From NCBI RefSeq assembly GCF_916618915.1, contig NZ_CAKAKE010000001.1, positions 1,178,001-1,242,000 of the forward strand: a stretch of 64,000 nucleotides of DNA, read 5' to 3'. The DNA is from Stenotrophomonas sp. Marseille-Q4652 (GTDB lineage: Bacteria; Pseudomonadota; Gammaproteobacteria; Xanthomonadales; Xanthomonadaceae). Shown here piece after piece: positions 29,515-38,922 of the stretch. How positions within the stretch are numbered: the first letter of the stretch is position 1; each line of letters begins with the position of its first letter. The translations under genes and the position numbers were made by a program. The notes beneath the pieces are model-generated. The model made no database searches. It was given only the letters and a program-made list of their open reading frames with translations, and was not told the origin of the DNA.

Positions 29515-31340
29515 TATAGGAAGTTCAACCGCCCTTTTTTGCGAGTCTGGCGGGTAGGAAGCGGCCGCGCAAGCGCCGCTTTGGGCACAGATCGGGCACA
29601 GATCGGGGGTTCATGCGTGGGTTTTCGACATCGCGGGGCCGCGCAGCGGCTCAGTGCGTAGCCATTTCTCACCGAATCCCGGCACAGGGCCGAGCGCAGC
29701 CCTGCGGGGTCGTGGCCGCATCGGATCGGACTCTGGCTTGGCTGCCGGCTGTGTGGCCGGCGCCTCATCACGCGGCGGGCGGCGGGGCGCGCGCTGCGGG
29801 CCGGTAGTGCGCTTGCTCCAGCGCGCCGTGTTTCTCGAAGTGGGCGAGGATGGCGCGAATGGCCTTGGGGTCTTCGATGCTGGCGACGATCCGCACCGCG
29901 CCGCCGCAGTGGGCGCAGGTGGTGACGTCGATGGAAAAGACCCGCTTGAGCCGTTGCGCCCAGCTCATCGCACGGCGCTTCTGCTCGGGGCTGCGCGGCT
30001 CGTCGTGGGCGCTGACGTCCACTGGCACCGCATCGCCCGCAGGCCGCTTGCCGCGCCCCGAGGGCGTCAGCTGCGCGCGCAGGTTTGCATTCGGGGCAAA
30101 CACACCGTGGAAACGGGTCAGGTGGGCGCGAGGTGGCGGGACCAGTGCGGCCAGTTTCGCGATGAAGTCGACCGCATCCCATTCGACATGGGTGGTGCCA
30201 TTGCGCCATGGCGTCTTGAGCTGGTAACGCACCCTGCCCTGTGGCGAGATCGATAGCCGCTGCTCGCTGATCGCCGGGCGCGTGATGTAGCGGCACAGCT
30301 TTTCGAGCTTGTGGCTTTCGTGTGCTTCCGCGGCCACGCCGGCATGCAGCGAGAAGCCGCCGACCTTGCCGGCGTCGCCCTCCAGCGAGCCTGCGTCACC
30401 GGGCAATGTTTGCAGCGTGACGACCTTGCGGCCAGCGTCGCGACCGGTGGCGATGCGGTAGGTCATCGAACTCATCCGCAGCCCATCCATGCCGTCGTCG
30501 CTACCCGCGCTGTCGGACAGGAACACGGATTCGTCTTCGCCTTCGAGCCAGCCGCGGCGCGACAGGTGCCGGCACACGCGATGCGCGATGGTGTTGGCGA
30601 GCTGCGTCAGTTGCGCAGAGGTGGGGGCGCGGCGCAGGCGCGGTTTGCGCCGCGGGGGCTCGACGTTCGCGTCGTACACGCCGTCGAGCCACAGCATGTG
30701 GAAGTGAACATTCAGGTTCAGCGCGCTGCCGAAGCGCTGGATCAGGGTCACCGCACCGCATTGCGCCGTATCCCGCGGCACGCCGGCCTGATCGGCAAGC
30801 CAACCGGCGATCACACGATGCACGATGCCCAGCACCGGGCTGATGGCCTCCGGCTTGCTGGCGAACAGGAAGCGCAACGGGTAGGGGAAACTCAGCACCC
30901 ATTGCCGCACCGGCCGCGGGCCGAACACCTCGTCCACCAGATGCCGCGCCGACTCGGCCATGCGCCGTGCGCCGCAGCTCGGGCACAGCCCGCGCTTCTT
31001 GCAGGAATACGCCACCAGCCTCTCGGCACGACAGTGCTCGCAGACCACGCGCAGGAAGCCGTGCTCGAGCACGCCGCAACGCAGGTAGGCATCGAACGCC
31101 TCGCGGACATATCCGGGCAGCGAGCGGCCCTCCGCTTCGATCCGTACAATGAAGTCCGGGTAGTGCGCCTCTACCAACGCGTACAGCAGCGTGCGCTCGG
31201 GCGCGTGGCGCGCGTACCGCGAACCGGTGTGGGCGGACGGCAGTGGCGCGCATCCCGCGGCTTGCCGCCGGGATGTGGCGAGGCGCGGCACGCAGCGCTC
31301 CGGTGCGGGGACGGCTGCTCAGTGTTGCGCCTGTGTTCGC
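29515..31340 (-). mobile_element. ISCR/IS91-type element, copy A (complete transposase)
   Basis: The left boundary is GTATAGGAAGTTCAAC, the reverse complement of an ISCR-type oriIS end (compare GCGTTTGAACTTCCTATAC), 253 bp downstream of the transposase stop. The sequence then runs through an intact transposase gene. The right (terIS) end is not sharply defined and is placed near 31340. This is the only copy with a complete transposase and is the likely source or driver of copies B-E. Confidence 0.8.
29768..31291 (-). CDS. IS91/ISCR-family rolling-circle transposase
   Basis: This is a 507-residue HUH-type transposase. An N-terminal zinc-ribbon region (CEHCRAERLVAYSCKKRG, CPSCGARRM) is followed by the HUH motif in LNVHFHML and by a catalytic tyrosine context LCRYITRPAISEQRLS. 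Only one tyrosine is seen in that motif, as in ISCR proteins rather than two-tyrosine IS91. The C-terminal VTTCAHCGGAVRIVASIE is a second zinc-binding segment. It nicks single-stranded DNA at oriIS and replicates through terIS, which when missed leads to capture of neighbouring DNA. Confidence 0.9.
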   Translation of the reverse strand: MPRLATSRRQAAGCAPLPSAHTGSRYARHAPERTLLYALVEAHYPDFIVRIEAEGRSLPGYVREAFDAYLRCGVLEHGFLRVVCEHCRAERLVAYSCKKRGLCPSCGARRMAESARHLVDEVFGPRPVRQWVLSFPYPLRFLFASKPEAISPVLGIVHRVIAGWLADQAGVPRDTAQCGAVTLIQRFGSALNLNVHFHMLWLDGVYDANVEPPRRKPRLRRAPTSAQLTQLANTIAHRVCRHLSRRGWLEGEDESVFLSDSAGSDDGMDGLRMSSMTYRIATGRDAGRKVVTLQTLPGDAGSLEGDAGKVGGFSLHAGVAAEAHESHKLEKLCRYITRPAISEQRLSISPQGRVRYQLKTPWRNGTTHVEWDAVDFIAKLAALVPPPRAHLTRFHGVFAPNANLRAQLTPSGRGKRPAGDAVPVDVSAHDEPRSPEQKRRAMSWAQRLKRVFSIDVTTCAHCGGAVRIVASIEDPKAIRAILAHFEKHGALEQAHYRPAARAPPPAA

Positions 31341-31384
31341 ACGTTCGTATCGGTGCGTTCTGATCTTCGCGTCAGACATTGCCG

Positions 31385-31549
31385 CGGCGACTCCCGCCTC
31401 GACCGCCTCGACACCCAGGTGCAGGGCGCGGCCCAGAGCGCCGAATCCGCCAATCAGGGCGCCCAGCGCGCCAACCAGCGCCTCGACCAGATCGAAGGCC
31501 GCGTGCAGCAGCTGGAATCGTCGCCGCGCCGCGTGCCGCGCGGGTGAGC
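31385..31549 (+). pseudogene. C-terminal fragment of a coiled-coil (alanine-zipper-like) protein
   Basis: The plus-strand frame ends LDRLDTQVQGAAQSAESANQ...LESSPRR-stop, a heptad-patterned segment like the alanine-zipper parts of outer-membrane lipoproteins or OmpA-type proteins. No start or signal peptide is present. It is a fragment lying between ISCR copy A and the next captured piece. Confidence 0.4.
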
Positions 31550-31603
31550 ACGCACTCCGCTTGACCGACCGGCGCGGGGATCCGTCGCCTGCGCGGCGCG
31601 GAT

Positions 31604-31746
31604 GAACGTTGAACACCCGGGCGAAGGCATCCCGCTTCAAATGCGCCAGCCGCCCGGTGCGGTACGCCTGATCAGGCTTCATCAGGCCCGAACCCGACGG
31701 CGTTCCGCTGCGCTGCGGATCGCATTCGACCAAGGCCACGAAGCCC
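31604..31746 (-). repeat. 143-bp exact copy of part of the ICE gene at 44862
   Basis: This stretch is identical to 44945-45087 over 143 bases. It encodes part of the ICE hypothetical protein (GFVALVECDPQRSGTPSG...). The flanks differ completely, so it is a captured or recombined fragment, in the same orientation as the other copy. Confidence 0.9.
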
Positions 31747-32316
31747 GTGCTCGGCGGCCTGGGCGGGGTGCTGTCCTTTATCCTCGGCGCCATCGCCTCG
31801 ACCCTGCTGGTCAACTATTCGCGGCGTCGTCGCCTGCACAGCGAGAACGCCCTGCCGCTGCTCTGCGAGGCCGCATTGCTGCTGTGCTTCGGTTTGCTCG
31901 GCGCCACCCTGGCGAGCATCGAAGGCCTGTTCGTGCCGCTGACGGTGATGCTGCTGTGTTTCATCATGGGCCTGCAGAACGCCCTGATCACCAAGCTGTC
32001 GCGGGCGGAGATTCGCACCACCCATATCACCGGCATCGTCACCGATATCGGCATCGAGCTGGGCAAGCTGCTGTACTGGAACCGCCACGGCGAACAGTTC
32101 GGCCGGGTCCAGGTCGACCGCCAGCGTCTGCAGGTGCTGAGCCTGCTGGCCCTGTATTTCTTTATGGGCGGGATTGCCGGGGCCTTTGGCTTTAACCGCC
32201 TGGGCTATGTGTCCACGCTACCGCTGGCCTTGCTGCTGATCAGCCTGGCCCTGGTGCCGATGCTGGATGACCTGCGCTCGGGCTGGCGGCGTTTTAGGCG
32301 CGCCCGTCAGATGTAG
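31747..32316 (+). pseudogene. DUF1275 (YoaK-like) membrane protein, N-terminally truncated
   Basis: About 188 codons of a DUF1275 protein remain. They begin inside the first conserved hydrophobic region (LGGLGGVLSFILGAIASTLL) and include MGLQNALITKLSRAEIRTTHITGIVTDIG, the family core, then run to the normal-looking stop. The start codon and roughly the first 40 residues are missing at the junction with the 143-bp repeat. Codon use resembles that of the RND genes downstream, so the two probably came together from one donor, perhaps a pseudomonad. Confidence 0.8.
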
Positions 32317-32397
32317 CAGGGAATAACAGCGGGTGGACAAGCTGTGCGTTGCCCACCCTACGCCACGTCACGCCAGCATAGGGTGGACAACCGCCCC

Positions 32398-35300
32398 TCA
32401 GACTTCTGCCTTGGTCTGCGCCTTGATCCCGTAGAACACGCAATAGAGCACCGGCAGCACCACCAGGGTGAGCAGGGTGGCGAAGCCCAGGCCGAACATG
32501 ATCACCACCGCCATGCTCTGGAAGAAGGCGTCGGTCAACAGCGGGCTCATGCCCAGGATGGTGGTCAGGGCGGCCATGGATACCGGGCGTACGCGGCTGA
32601 TGGAGGCCTCTTCCACGGCCTGCAGGGCGTCCTTGCCGCTGGCCAGCTGCAGCTGGATTTCATCCACCAGGACGATGCCGTTCTTCACCAGCATGCCGCT
32701 CAGGCTGAGCAGGCCGAGCAGGGCCATAAAGCCGAAGGGAATGCCGGTCAGCAGAAAGCCCAGGGTCACGCCGATCATCGCCAGGGGCACGGTGAGCCAG
32801 ATCACGGTGGCGCGCTTGAACGAGTCGAACAGCAGGATGGTGATCATAAACATCACCAGATAACCCAGGGGCAGGCTGCCGAATACCGCGCCCTTGGCAT
32901 TGCGCGAGCTTTCGTATTCACCGCCCCACTCCAGGCTGTAGCCCTCGGGCAGGGGGATGGCCTCGACCTCGGGCTTGATGCGCTGGAACAGCTGGGCCGC
33001 GGTTTCCCCGCTGAGCAGGGCCGGATCGGCCTGCACGGTGAGGGTGCGCTTGCGGTCCAGGCGCATGATCAACGGGTCTTCCCATTCGGTGGCAAAGCCC
33101 TGCAGCACCTGCTCGATGGGCAGATAGCTGCCCCGGGCGTTGCTCCAGATCTGCAGATCACTGAGGCTGTCGGCATTCAGCCGCTCGTTGTCCGGGGTGC
33201 GCGCGACAATCGGCAGCAGGCGGGTGCCGTCGCGGTACAGGCCCACGTTCATGCCGGAGAAGCTCATGCGCAACAGGTCATCCAGTGCACTCTTGTCCAC
33301 CCCCAGTTCACGGGCGCGGGCCTCGGCAAATTGTGGACGAACCAGCTTGGTGCGCTCGTGCCAGTCGTGCATCACCGCCGTGGCCACCGGGTCCTGGCGG
33401 ATACGGCGGATGGCCTCGCCACCCAGGCGGCGTAGCACTTCGGGGTCGGGGCCGCTGAAGCGCGCCTCGATCTTGCTGTCGTTGCCAGGGCCAAGCATCA
33501 GCTGCTTGAACTTGGGTTTGACCTGCGGGTACTGCTCGGCAACATGCAGTTCCAGCTGGTTGATCAGCGGCTCGATGCGCTCCAGGTTGTCGGTGCGCAC
33601 CAGCAGCTGGGCATAGTTGGGGTACTGCTTCTGCGGCGAGTAGGTGAGGATAAAGCGCAGGGCGCCCTGGCCGATGCTGCTGCTGACCGTGGTCACCCCT
33701 TCCTGCTGCAGTACATGCTGATCCAGCTCGGCCACCAGTTGCTCGGTGTAGCGGATATCGGTGCCCTGGGGCAGCCACAGGTCGATAAAGAACATCGGCG
33801 TGTTGGATGGCGGGAAGAAGCTCTGACGCACCTTGCCGAAACCGCCGATGGCCACCACCAGCAGCACCGCCAGCAGCCCGAGGGTCAGGCCACGGCGCTT
33901 GAGGGCAAAGTCCAGCAGGGCACGGTAGGCGGTGAAGATCACCCCGCCGTAGGGATCGCCCTGATCCTGGCTGGTCAGGGTCTGGTTATCGCGGAAGAAC
34001 AGGCTGGCGAAGAAGGGCGTCAGGGTGATGGCGGTGACCCAGCTGAGCAGCAGGGAGATCAGCAGCACCTGGAACAGCGACAGGCAGAACTCGCCGGTGG
34101 AGTCGTCGGACAGGCCGATGGGGGCAAAGGCGATGATGGCGATCAGGGTGGCGCCGAGCAGCGGCAGGTTGGTCTGCTTGACGATGGCCCGCGCCGATTC
34201 CAGAGTGCTCTGGCCACGCTGGCGGCCGACCAGGATGCCTTCGACAATTACAATGGCGTTGTCCACCAGCATGCCCAGGGCGATCACCAGGGCGCCAAGG
34301 GAGATGCGCTGCAGTTCGATGCCCAGCAGGCGCATAAAGATAAAGCTGCCGAGCACCGTCAGGGCCAGGATCAGGCCGATCAGCAGGCCGCTGCGCAGGC
34401 CCATGAAGACCAGCAGCACGACGATGACAATGACCACCGAGGCGATGAAGTTGATCACGAAGTCACGCACCGAGCTTTCCACTTCGGCGGCCTGATCGTA
34501 GAACACCTGCAGCTGCATACCGGCGGGGCGCTGGTTGTCCAGCTCGGCCAGACGTGCATTGATCGCCGCGCCCACGTCCACCACGTTGACCTTGGGTGCG
34601 AAGGACACGCCCAGGGTCAGGGCCGGCTGGCCGTTCATGCGGTAGAGGTTGCCCGGGGTTTCGCTGAAGCCACGGCTGACCTGGGCGATATCGCCCAAGG
34701 TGATCTGCTGCGGGCTACCCGGATCACTGATGACCAGGCGTTCAAGTTCGCGTACGTCCTGCAGTTCTCCCGTGGGGTGCAGGCGGATCGATTCGCTGCC
34801 GGCGAGGATACGCCCGGCGTTGGACACCACGTTCTGCTGGCTGAGCACCTGAGCCAGACGCTGCGGGGCGATGCCCAGGCTGCTCATCTTGCTGCGCGAG
34901 ATTTCCACCTGCACCTGTTCCTGGCGCACGCCGGCCAGGCTGACCTTGCCCACCCCCGGCAGCAGCACCAGCTCACGGCGCAGGTAGTCGGCGAAATCGC
35001 GCAGTTCCTGGGCGCTGTAGCCCTCGCCGGTGAGCAGCAGGAAGAAGCCGAATACATCGCTGAAATCATCCCGCACCTGCGGCGGGTTGACCCCCGGTGG
35101 CAGGTTGGGCTGCAAGTCGTTGATCTTGCGCCGCAGTTCATCCCAGATTTGCGGGATCTGCTCGGCCTTGTATTGGCTGTGCAGTTCCAGGCTGATCTGC
35201 GACAGCCCGGCACTGGAGATGGAGGTGACCTTCTTGATCGAGGGCAGCTGCTGGATGGCGTTCTCCAGCGGGTAGCTGACCTCTTCTTCCACCTGCTGCG

Positions 35301-35466
35301 GCGAGGCGCCGGGGTAGCTGGTGATGACCATGGCGTTCTTCAGGGTGAAGGACGGGTCTTCCAGGCGGCCGATTCCGAGAAAGGCCAGCAGCCCGCCGAT
35401 GCCCAGCACCAGAGTGACCAGCCAGCTGGTGACGCGACGCTGGATAAAGTAGCCGGCGATATCCAT
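32398..35466 (-). CDS. RND efflux transporter permease subunit
   Basis: This 1022-residue inner-membrane proton/drug antiporter of the AcrB/MexB superfamily has the usual twelve helices and two large periplasmic loops. The TM4 proton-relay motif is visible in ALGMLVDNAIVIVEGI, where D-N replaces the D-D of AcrB-type pumps, as is common in the MMPL/HAE-like subset. It is intact from start to stop and starts directly after the adaptor gene stop. Substrate specificity cannot be read from the sequence. An outer-membrane channel gene is not present here, so it must use one encoded elsewhere. Confidence 0.93.
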   Translation of the reverse strand: MDIAGYFIQRRVTSWLVTLVLGIGGLLAFLGIGRLEDPSFTLKNAMVITSYPGASPQQVEEEVSYPLENAIQQLPSIKKVTSISSAGLSQISLELHSQYKAEQIPQIWDELRRKINDLQPNLPPGVNPPQVRDDFSDVFGFFLLLTGEGYSAQELRDFADYLRRELVLLPGVGKVSLAGVRQEQVQVEISRSKMSSLGIAPQRLAQVLSQQNVVSNAGRILAGSESIRLHPTGELQDVRELERLVISDPGSPQQITLGDIAQVSRGFSETPGNLYRMNGQPALTLGVSFAPKVNVVDVGAAINARLAELDNQRPAGMQLQVFYDQAAEVESSVRDFVINFIASVVIVIVVLLVFMGLRSGLLIGLILALTVLGSFIFMRLLGIELQRISLGALVIALGMLVDNAIVIVEGILVGRQRGQSTLESARAIVKQTNLPLLGATLIAIIAFAPIGLSDDSTGEFCLSLFQVLLISLLLSWVTAITLTPFFASLFFRDNQTLTSQDQGDPYGGVIFTAYRALLDFALKRRGLTLGLLAVLLVVAIGGFGKVRQSFFPPSNTPMFFIDLWLPQGTDIRYTEQLVAELDQHVLQQEGVTTVSSSIGQGALRFILTYSPQKQYPNYAQLLVRTDNLERIEPLINQLELHVAEQYPQVKPKFKQLMLGPGNDSKIEARFSGPDPEVLRRLGGEAIRRIRQDPVATAVMHDWHERTKLVRPQFAEARARELGVDKSALDDLLRMSFSGMNVGLYRDGTRLLPIVARTPDNERLNADSLSDLQIWSNARGSYLPIEQVLQGFATEWEDPLIMRLDRKRTLTVQADPALLSGETAAQLFQRIKPEVEAIPLPEGYSLEWGGEYESSRNAKGAVFGSLPLGYLVMFMITILLFDSFKRATVIWLTVPLAMIGVTLGFLLTGIPFGFMALLGLLSLSGMLVKNGIVLVDEIQLQLASGKDALQAVEEASISRVRPVSMAALTTILGMSPLLTDAFFQSMAVVIMFGLGFATLLTLVVLPVLYCVFYGIKAQTKAEV

Positions 35467-36561
35467 TTACAGCCCCCGCTCGCGTACCCAGGGCCTTACC
35501 GCCTGGCCTTCCTCCAGCTCGGCGCCACCCACGGCAACGATCTGCTCGCCGGGTTCGATGCCGCTGAGTACTTCGATGCTGTTGCGGCTCAGCTGGCCCA
35601 CCTCGACCTGGCGGGCCGTCAGGCGTAGCACGCCGTCCTGCTCGCGAGCCACCCACACCTGCTTGACCTCGGGGCCGCTGTCGTCCGGACTGAACACCGC
35701 CTCCACCGGCACCAGCAGGCGGCTACCCAGGTCACGGCTGACCTGGGCCAAGTCAACCTTGACCGTGGCACTCATCCCCGGTAGCAGGTTGAGACCCTCG
35801 GGACGCGGCATGGACAGGGTCACCTGATAGGTCAGGGTCTTGGGATCAGGCTGGGTGCTGTGCTCCTTATAGACCGCCTCGAACTCGCGGCCGGGCAGGC
35901 TGTCGAGAATCACGCTGGGGTGATAGTCGCGGTTCTCTTCACGGCTGCGCAGGTTGGTCAGCAGGTTTTCCGGCATCTGAAACAGCACATCCAGCTGATT
36001 GCCGCTCTGCAGGGTGACGATGGGCTGCTTGGCCTGTACCACCTGGAAGTTGTCCACATGGGTATTGGCCACCACCGCGTCGAAGGGCGCCAGAATCCGC
36101 GTGTACTCCAGCTCCTGGCGGGCCAGGCTGAGGGCCGCGCTGGCCGAGTCCAGGTTGGCCTTGCGCTGGTCATGCTCGGCGCGGGAGATCATCTGCCGCT
36201 CCAGCAGCTTGGCGATGCGCTGGAACTGCACGTTGGCCAGGTCATAGCTGGCCTGGCGATCACGCAGGCGCAGGCGCTGGTCGGCGTCATCCAGGCTGGC
36301 AATCAGCTGACCGCGTTTCACCGGCTGTCCCTGCAGCACGTTGAGGGTCTTCAGCTGGCCGCCGATACGGAACGACAGCTCGGCCTCCTCGGTGGCCTTC
36401 AGGCGCGCGGGGAATTCGCGCAGGCGCGCCCCGGCCGGATCTTCCACGGTAAACAGCTTGACCAGGCGCGGCGCCTGTTCCTGGGGGGCGGGAGCCTGGT
36501 CGCAGGCACTCAGCAGCAGGCCGGCGGGCAGGCACAGAAAAAGCAGGGGACGAAGGTTCAA
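35467..36561 (-). CDS. RND efflux periplasmic adaptor (membrane fusion protein)
   Basis: The 364-residue lipoprotein has a signal peptide with lipobox LLLSAC (Cys at about residue 20). A lipoyl/biotinyl-like half-motif pair surrounds a helical hairpin (about 85-165, LRLRDRQASYDLANVQFQRI...), followed by a beta-barrel domain. It links the permease in the inner membrane to an outer-membrane channel. Only about 44 bp of sequence separate its start from the ISCR copy B end, so its native promoter is probably gone. Confidence 0.92.
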   Translation of the reverse strand: MNLRPLLFLCLPAGLLLSACDQAPAPQEQAPRLVKLFTVEDPAGARLREFPARLKATEEAELSFRIGGQLKTLNVLQGQPVKRGQLIASLDDADQRLRLRDRQASYDLANVQFQRIAKLLERQMISRAEHDQRKANLDSASAALSLARQELEYTRILAPFDAVVANTHVDNFQVVQAKQPIVTLQSGNQLDVLFQMPENLLTNLRSREENRDYHPSVILDSLPGREFEAVYKEHSTQPDPKTLTYQVTLSMPRPEGLNLLPGMSATVKVDLAQVSRDLGSRLLVPVEAVFSPDDSGPEVKQVWVAREQDGVLRLTARQVEVGQLSRNSIEVLSGIEPGEQIVAVGGAELEEGQAVRPWVRERGL

Positions 36562-36605
36562 GGTGGCTATCCCTAATCTGGCGAGATCAATAAAAAGGCA
36601 GCCGG

Positions 36606-36922
36606 GTATAGGAAGTTCAACCGCCCTTTTTTGCGAGTCTGGCGGGTAGGAAGCGGCCGCGCAAGCGCCGCTTTGGGCACAGATCGGGCACAGATCGGGG
36701 GTTCATGCGTGGGTTTTCGACATCGCGGGGCCGCGCAGCGGCTCAGTGCGTAGCCATTTCTCACCGAATCCCGGCACAGGGCCGAGCGCAGCCCTGCGGG
36801 GTCGTGGCCGCATCGGATCGGACTCTGGCTTGGCTGCCGGCTGTGTGGCCGGCACCTCGTCACGCGGCCGGCGGCGGCGCGCGCGCTGCGGGCCGGTAGT
36901 GCGCTTGCTCCAGCGCGCCGTG
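36606..36922 (-). mobile_element. ISCR/IS91-type oriIS end, copy B (truncated)
   Basis: It starts with the same GTATAGGAAGTTCAAC boundary and is nearly identical to copies A and E for about 317 bp. It stops in the C-terminal codons of the transposase (HGALEQAHY region), so no functional transposase remains. The right junction falls in a short stretch (CAGCGCGCCGTG) shared with the adjoining formylglutathione hydrolase fragment, which suggests microhomology joining. Confidence 0.85.
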
Positions 36923-36965
36923 CCCGCCCATCGAATGCCCGCTGATCGCGCGCGCGTCGGTCACC
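36911..36965 (-). pseudogene. Tiny S-formylglutathione hydrolase fragment
   Basis: On the minus strand these bases encode VTDARAISGHSMGGHGAL. This contains the GHSMGG nucleophile elbow that is typical of S-formylglutathione hydrolases. Only about 18 codons are left, and the frame runs on into the ISCR transposase tail. The identification rests on this motif alone. Confidence 0.5.
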
Positions 36966-37139
36966 GGGAAAGCCGCAGCGCTTGCCCATGGCGGCCGCGA
37001 CAACGGCGCGCCGGGCGCGCGGCCCTACCACCCCGGCTACTACGCCGCCTTCGTGCTCGACCCCGACGGCAACAATATCGAGGCGGTTTATCATGGCGAG
37101 GCAAGACGCAGCGCGCCGTCGGTGGAGATTGCGTTTTAG
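36966..37139 (+). pseudogene. C-terminal fragment of a VOC (glyoxalase-like) protein
   Basis: Fifty-seven codons read KAAALAHGGRDNGAPG... YYAAFVLDPDGNNIEAVYH to a stop. The D-P-D-G-N-x-I-E ending is the hallmark of vicinal-oxygen-chelate proteins, including glyoxalase and bleomycin-resistance families. The N-terminal two thirds are missing. Confidence 0.75.
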
Positions 37140-37196
37140 CGGGCTCGGACGGCCTGCCCTTCATCCGCCTGCCGGCAGCTTGCTCGGTCCCTGGCC

Positions 37197-37760
37197 CTAG
37201 TTCTGGTCGGCGGGCGGCGCCGGCGGCACGATATCCTTCGGCGCGGCGGTGAGGCGGGTGCGGATGTCTTCCGCCCAGTGTCGGGCGTCCTCGTCCCGGA
37301 AAAAGCCTCCGAGATGCACGGTCACGCCATCGGGCATTTTCAGCGTGATGATCGCCGCATCGTTTGCGGGATGGTCGGCCTTCAGCTCGACCTTGGCGAT
37401 CCGCACGGCCGCCAGCGGATAACGCGTCACGCGCGTGCGAAGGGGCGATTGCCGCCTAAGGATCGCCTCGGCCGAGCGGCTGTCCAGCCGCAACTCGATG
37501 CCGGCGCCGAGCAGCGCATAGCCGAGCAGAAGCCCCGAAAGGCCGAGGGGCAGGATCACGAGGCCGACGGTGGCCAGCACCGCGCCCGCGACCGGCGGGT
37601 CTGCCCAATCGACGGATTGCGCGCTGTCCAGGTAGAAGAGGATGAACGGGATGCACAGCAGCACCCAGGGCAGCAGGAAGATGCGCAGCCAGAGCGGAAA
37701 CCTCCGCTCATAGCTTATGCCATCGTTATCGCGGGTGATGGTTTCTTCGCTCTTCCGCAT
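37197..37760 (-). CDS. Hypothetical membrane protein with PH-like C-terminal domain
   Basis: The product has 187 residues: two hydrophobic segments (about 24-44 and 58-85) followed by a soluble region with ELRLDSRSAEAILRRQSP... and IITLKMPDGVTVHLG, like bacterial PH-domain membrane proteins. It appears complete, from ATG to stop, and is the only intact gene of this cargo segment. Function is unknown. Confidence 0.6.
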   Translation of the reverse strand: MRKSEETITRDNDGISYERRFPLWLRIFLLPWVLLCIPFILFYLDSAQSVDWADPPVAGAVLATVGLVILPLGLSGLLLGYALLGAGIELRLDSRSAEAILRRQSPLRTRVTRYPLAAVRIAKVELKADHPANDAAIITLKMPDGVTVHLGGFFRDEDARHWAEDIRTRLTAAPKDIVPPAPPADQN

Positions 37761-37831
37761 CGACTTCGGTTCGCCATGACCTCCGGATCCGCGGGGTCAA
37801 CGTTTCATCCACACGACATCCCTTTCCCGGA

Positions 37832-38726
37832 GTATAGGAAGTTCAAACGCTCTATTCGGGCAGTCTGTCGGGTAGCCGGCGGTCGCGCAAGCGCCGGTTC
37901 GGACACGGACTGGACGTTCGCAACGGGAACTTCGGCATAACGCGGACGCGCTGCCTCGCAATCCACGGCCGTTCGAACCGAATCCCGGCACAGGGCCGAG
38001 CGCAGCCCTGCGGGGTCGTGGCCGCATCGGATCGGACTCTGGCTTGGCTTCCGGCTGTGTGGCCGGCGCCTCATCACGCGGCGGGCGGCGGGGCGCGCGC
38101 TGCGGGCCGGTAGTGCGCTTGCTCCAGCGCGCCGTGTTTCTCGAAGTGGGCGAGGATGGCGCGAATGGCCTTGGGGTCTTCGATGCTGGCGACGATCCGC
38201 ACCGCGCCGCCGCAGTGGGCGCAGGTGGTGACGTCGATGGAAAAGACCCGCTTGAGCCGTTGCGCCCAGCTCATCGCACGGCGCTTCTGCTCGGGGCTGC
38301 GCGGCTCGTCGTGGGCGCTTGCGTCAACCGGCGCCGCATCGCCCGCAGGCCGCCTGCCGCGCCCCGAGGGCGTCAGCTGCGCGCGCAGGTTTGCATTCGG
38401 GGCGAATACGCCGTGGAAGCGGGTGAGATGCGCGCGAGGTGGCGGGACCAGTGCCGCCAGCTTGGCGATGAAGTCCACCGCATCCCATTCGACATGCGTG
38501 GTCCCATTTCGCCACGGCGTCGTGAGCTGATACCGCACCCTACCCTGCGGTGAGATCGACAGCCGCTGCTCGCTGATCGCCGGGCGCGTGATGTAGCGGC
38601 ACAGCTTTTCGAGCTTGTGGCTTTCGTGTGCTTCCGCGGCCACGCCGGCATGCAGCGAGAAGCCGCCGACCTTGCCGGCATCGCCCTCCAGCGAACCGTC
38701 GTCACCGGGCAGCGTTTGCAGCGTGA
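37832..38726 (-). mobile_element. ISCR/IS91-type oriIS end, copy C (truncated, mosaic)
   Basis: The boundary is GTATAGGAAGTTCAAACGC, an exact complement of the recalled ISCR oriIS core. The first 150 bp differ from copies A, B and E, but from about 37990 onward the sequence is nearly identical to copy A. It encodes the last 217 codons of the transposase, including the tyrosine motif but not the HUH motif. It ends near 38726 in the middle of the gene (LQTLPGDDG region). Copy C is therefore itself a recombinant of two lineages. Confidence 0.85.
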
Positions 38727-38882
38727 GCGAGGGATACCAAGACCAGCAGGGCGAGAAATGACTGGGTTTCGATTGTTTTGTACATAGACGCATCCAAGTG
38801 TCGCGAAGCGATCGCGGTAGAGGAGCGCTATCTTAACGTGAGCCCGATTTTTTTTACAGGCGCCGAAAATAAGTCTAAAGAA

Positions 38883-38914
38883 CCTTGCCCGCTGCGCGCA
38901 CGCAGCGGGCAAGG
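38883..38914 (-). terminator. Strong hairpin terminator downstream of mscS
   Basis: A perfect 14-bp stem (CCTTGCCCGCTGCG) with a 4-base loop lies 9 bp after the mscS stop on the minus strand and is followed by a short T-rich tract. Confidence 0.8.
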
Positions 38915-38922
38915 CTGCGACT

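Noticed and set aside
33544-35628. Plus-strand frame of nearly 700 codons opposite the RND permease
   Set aside because: It is rich in H, Q and A from reversed codons, without structure of its own. The RND gene on the other strand is complete.
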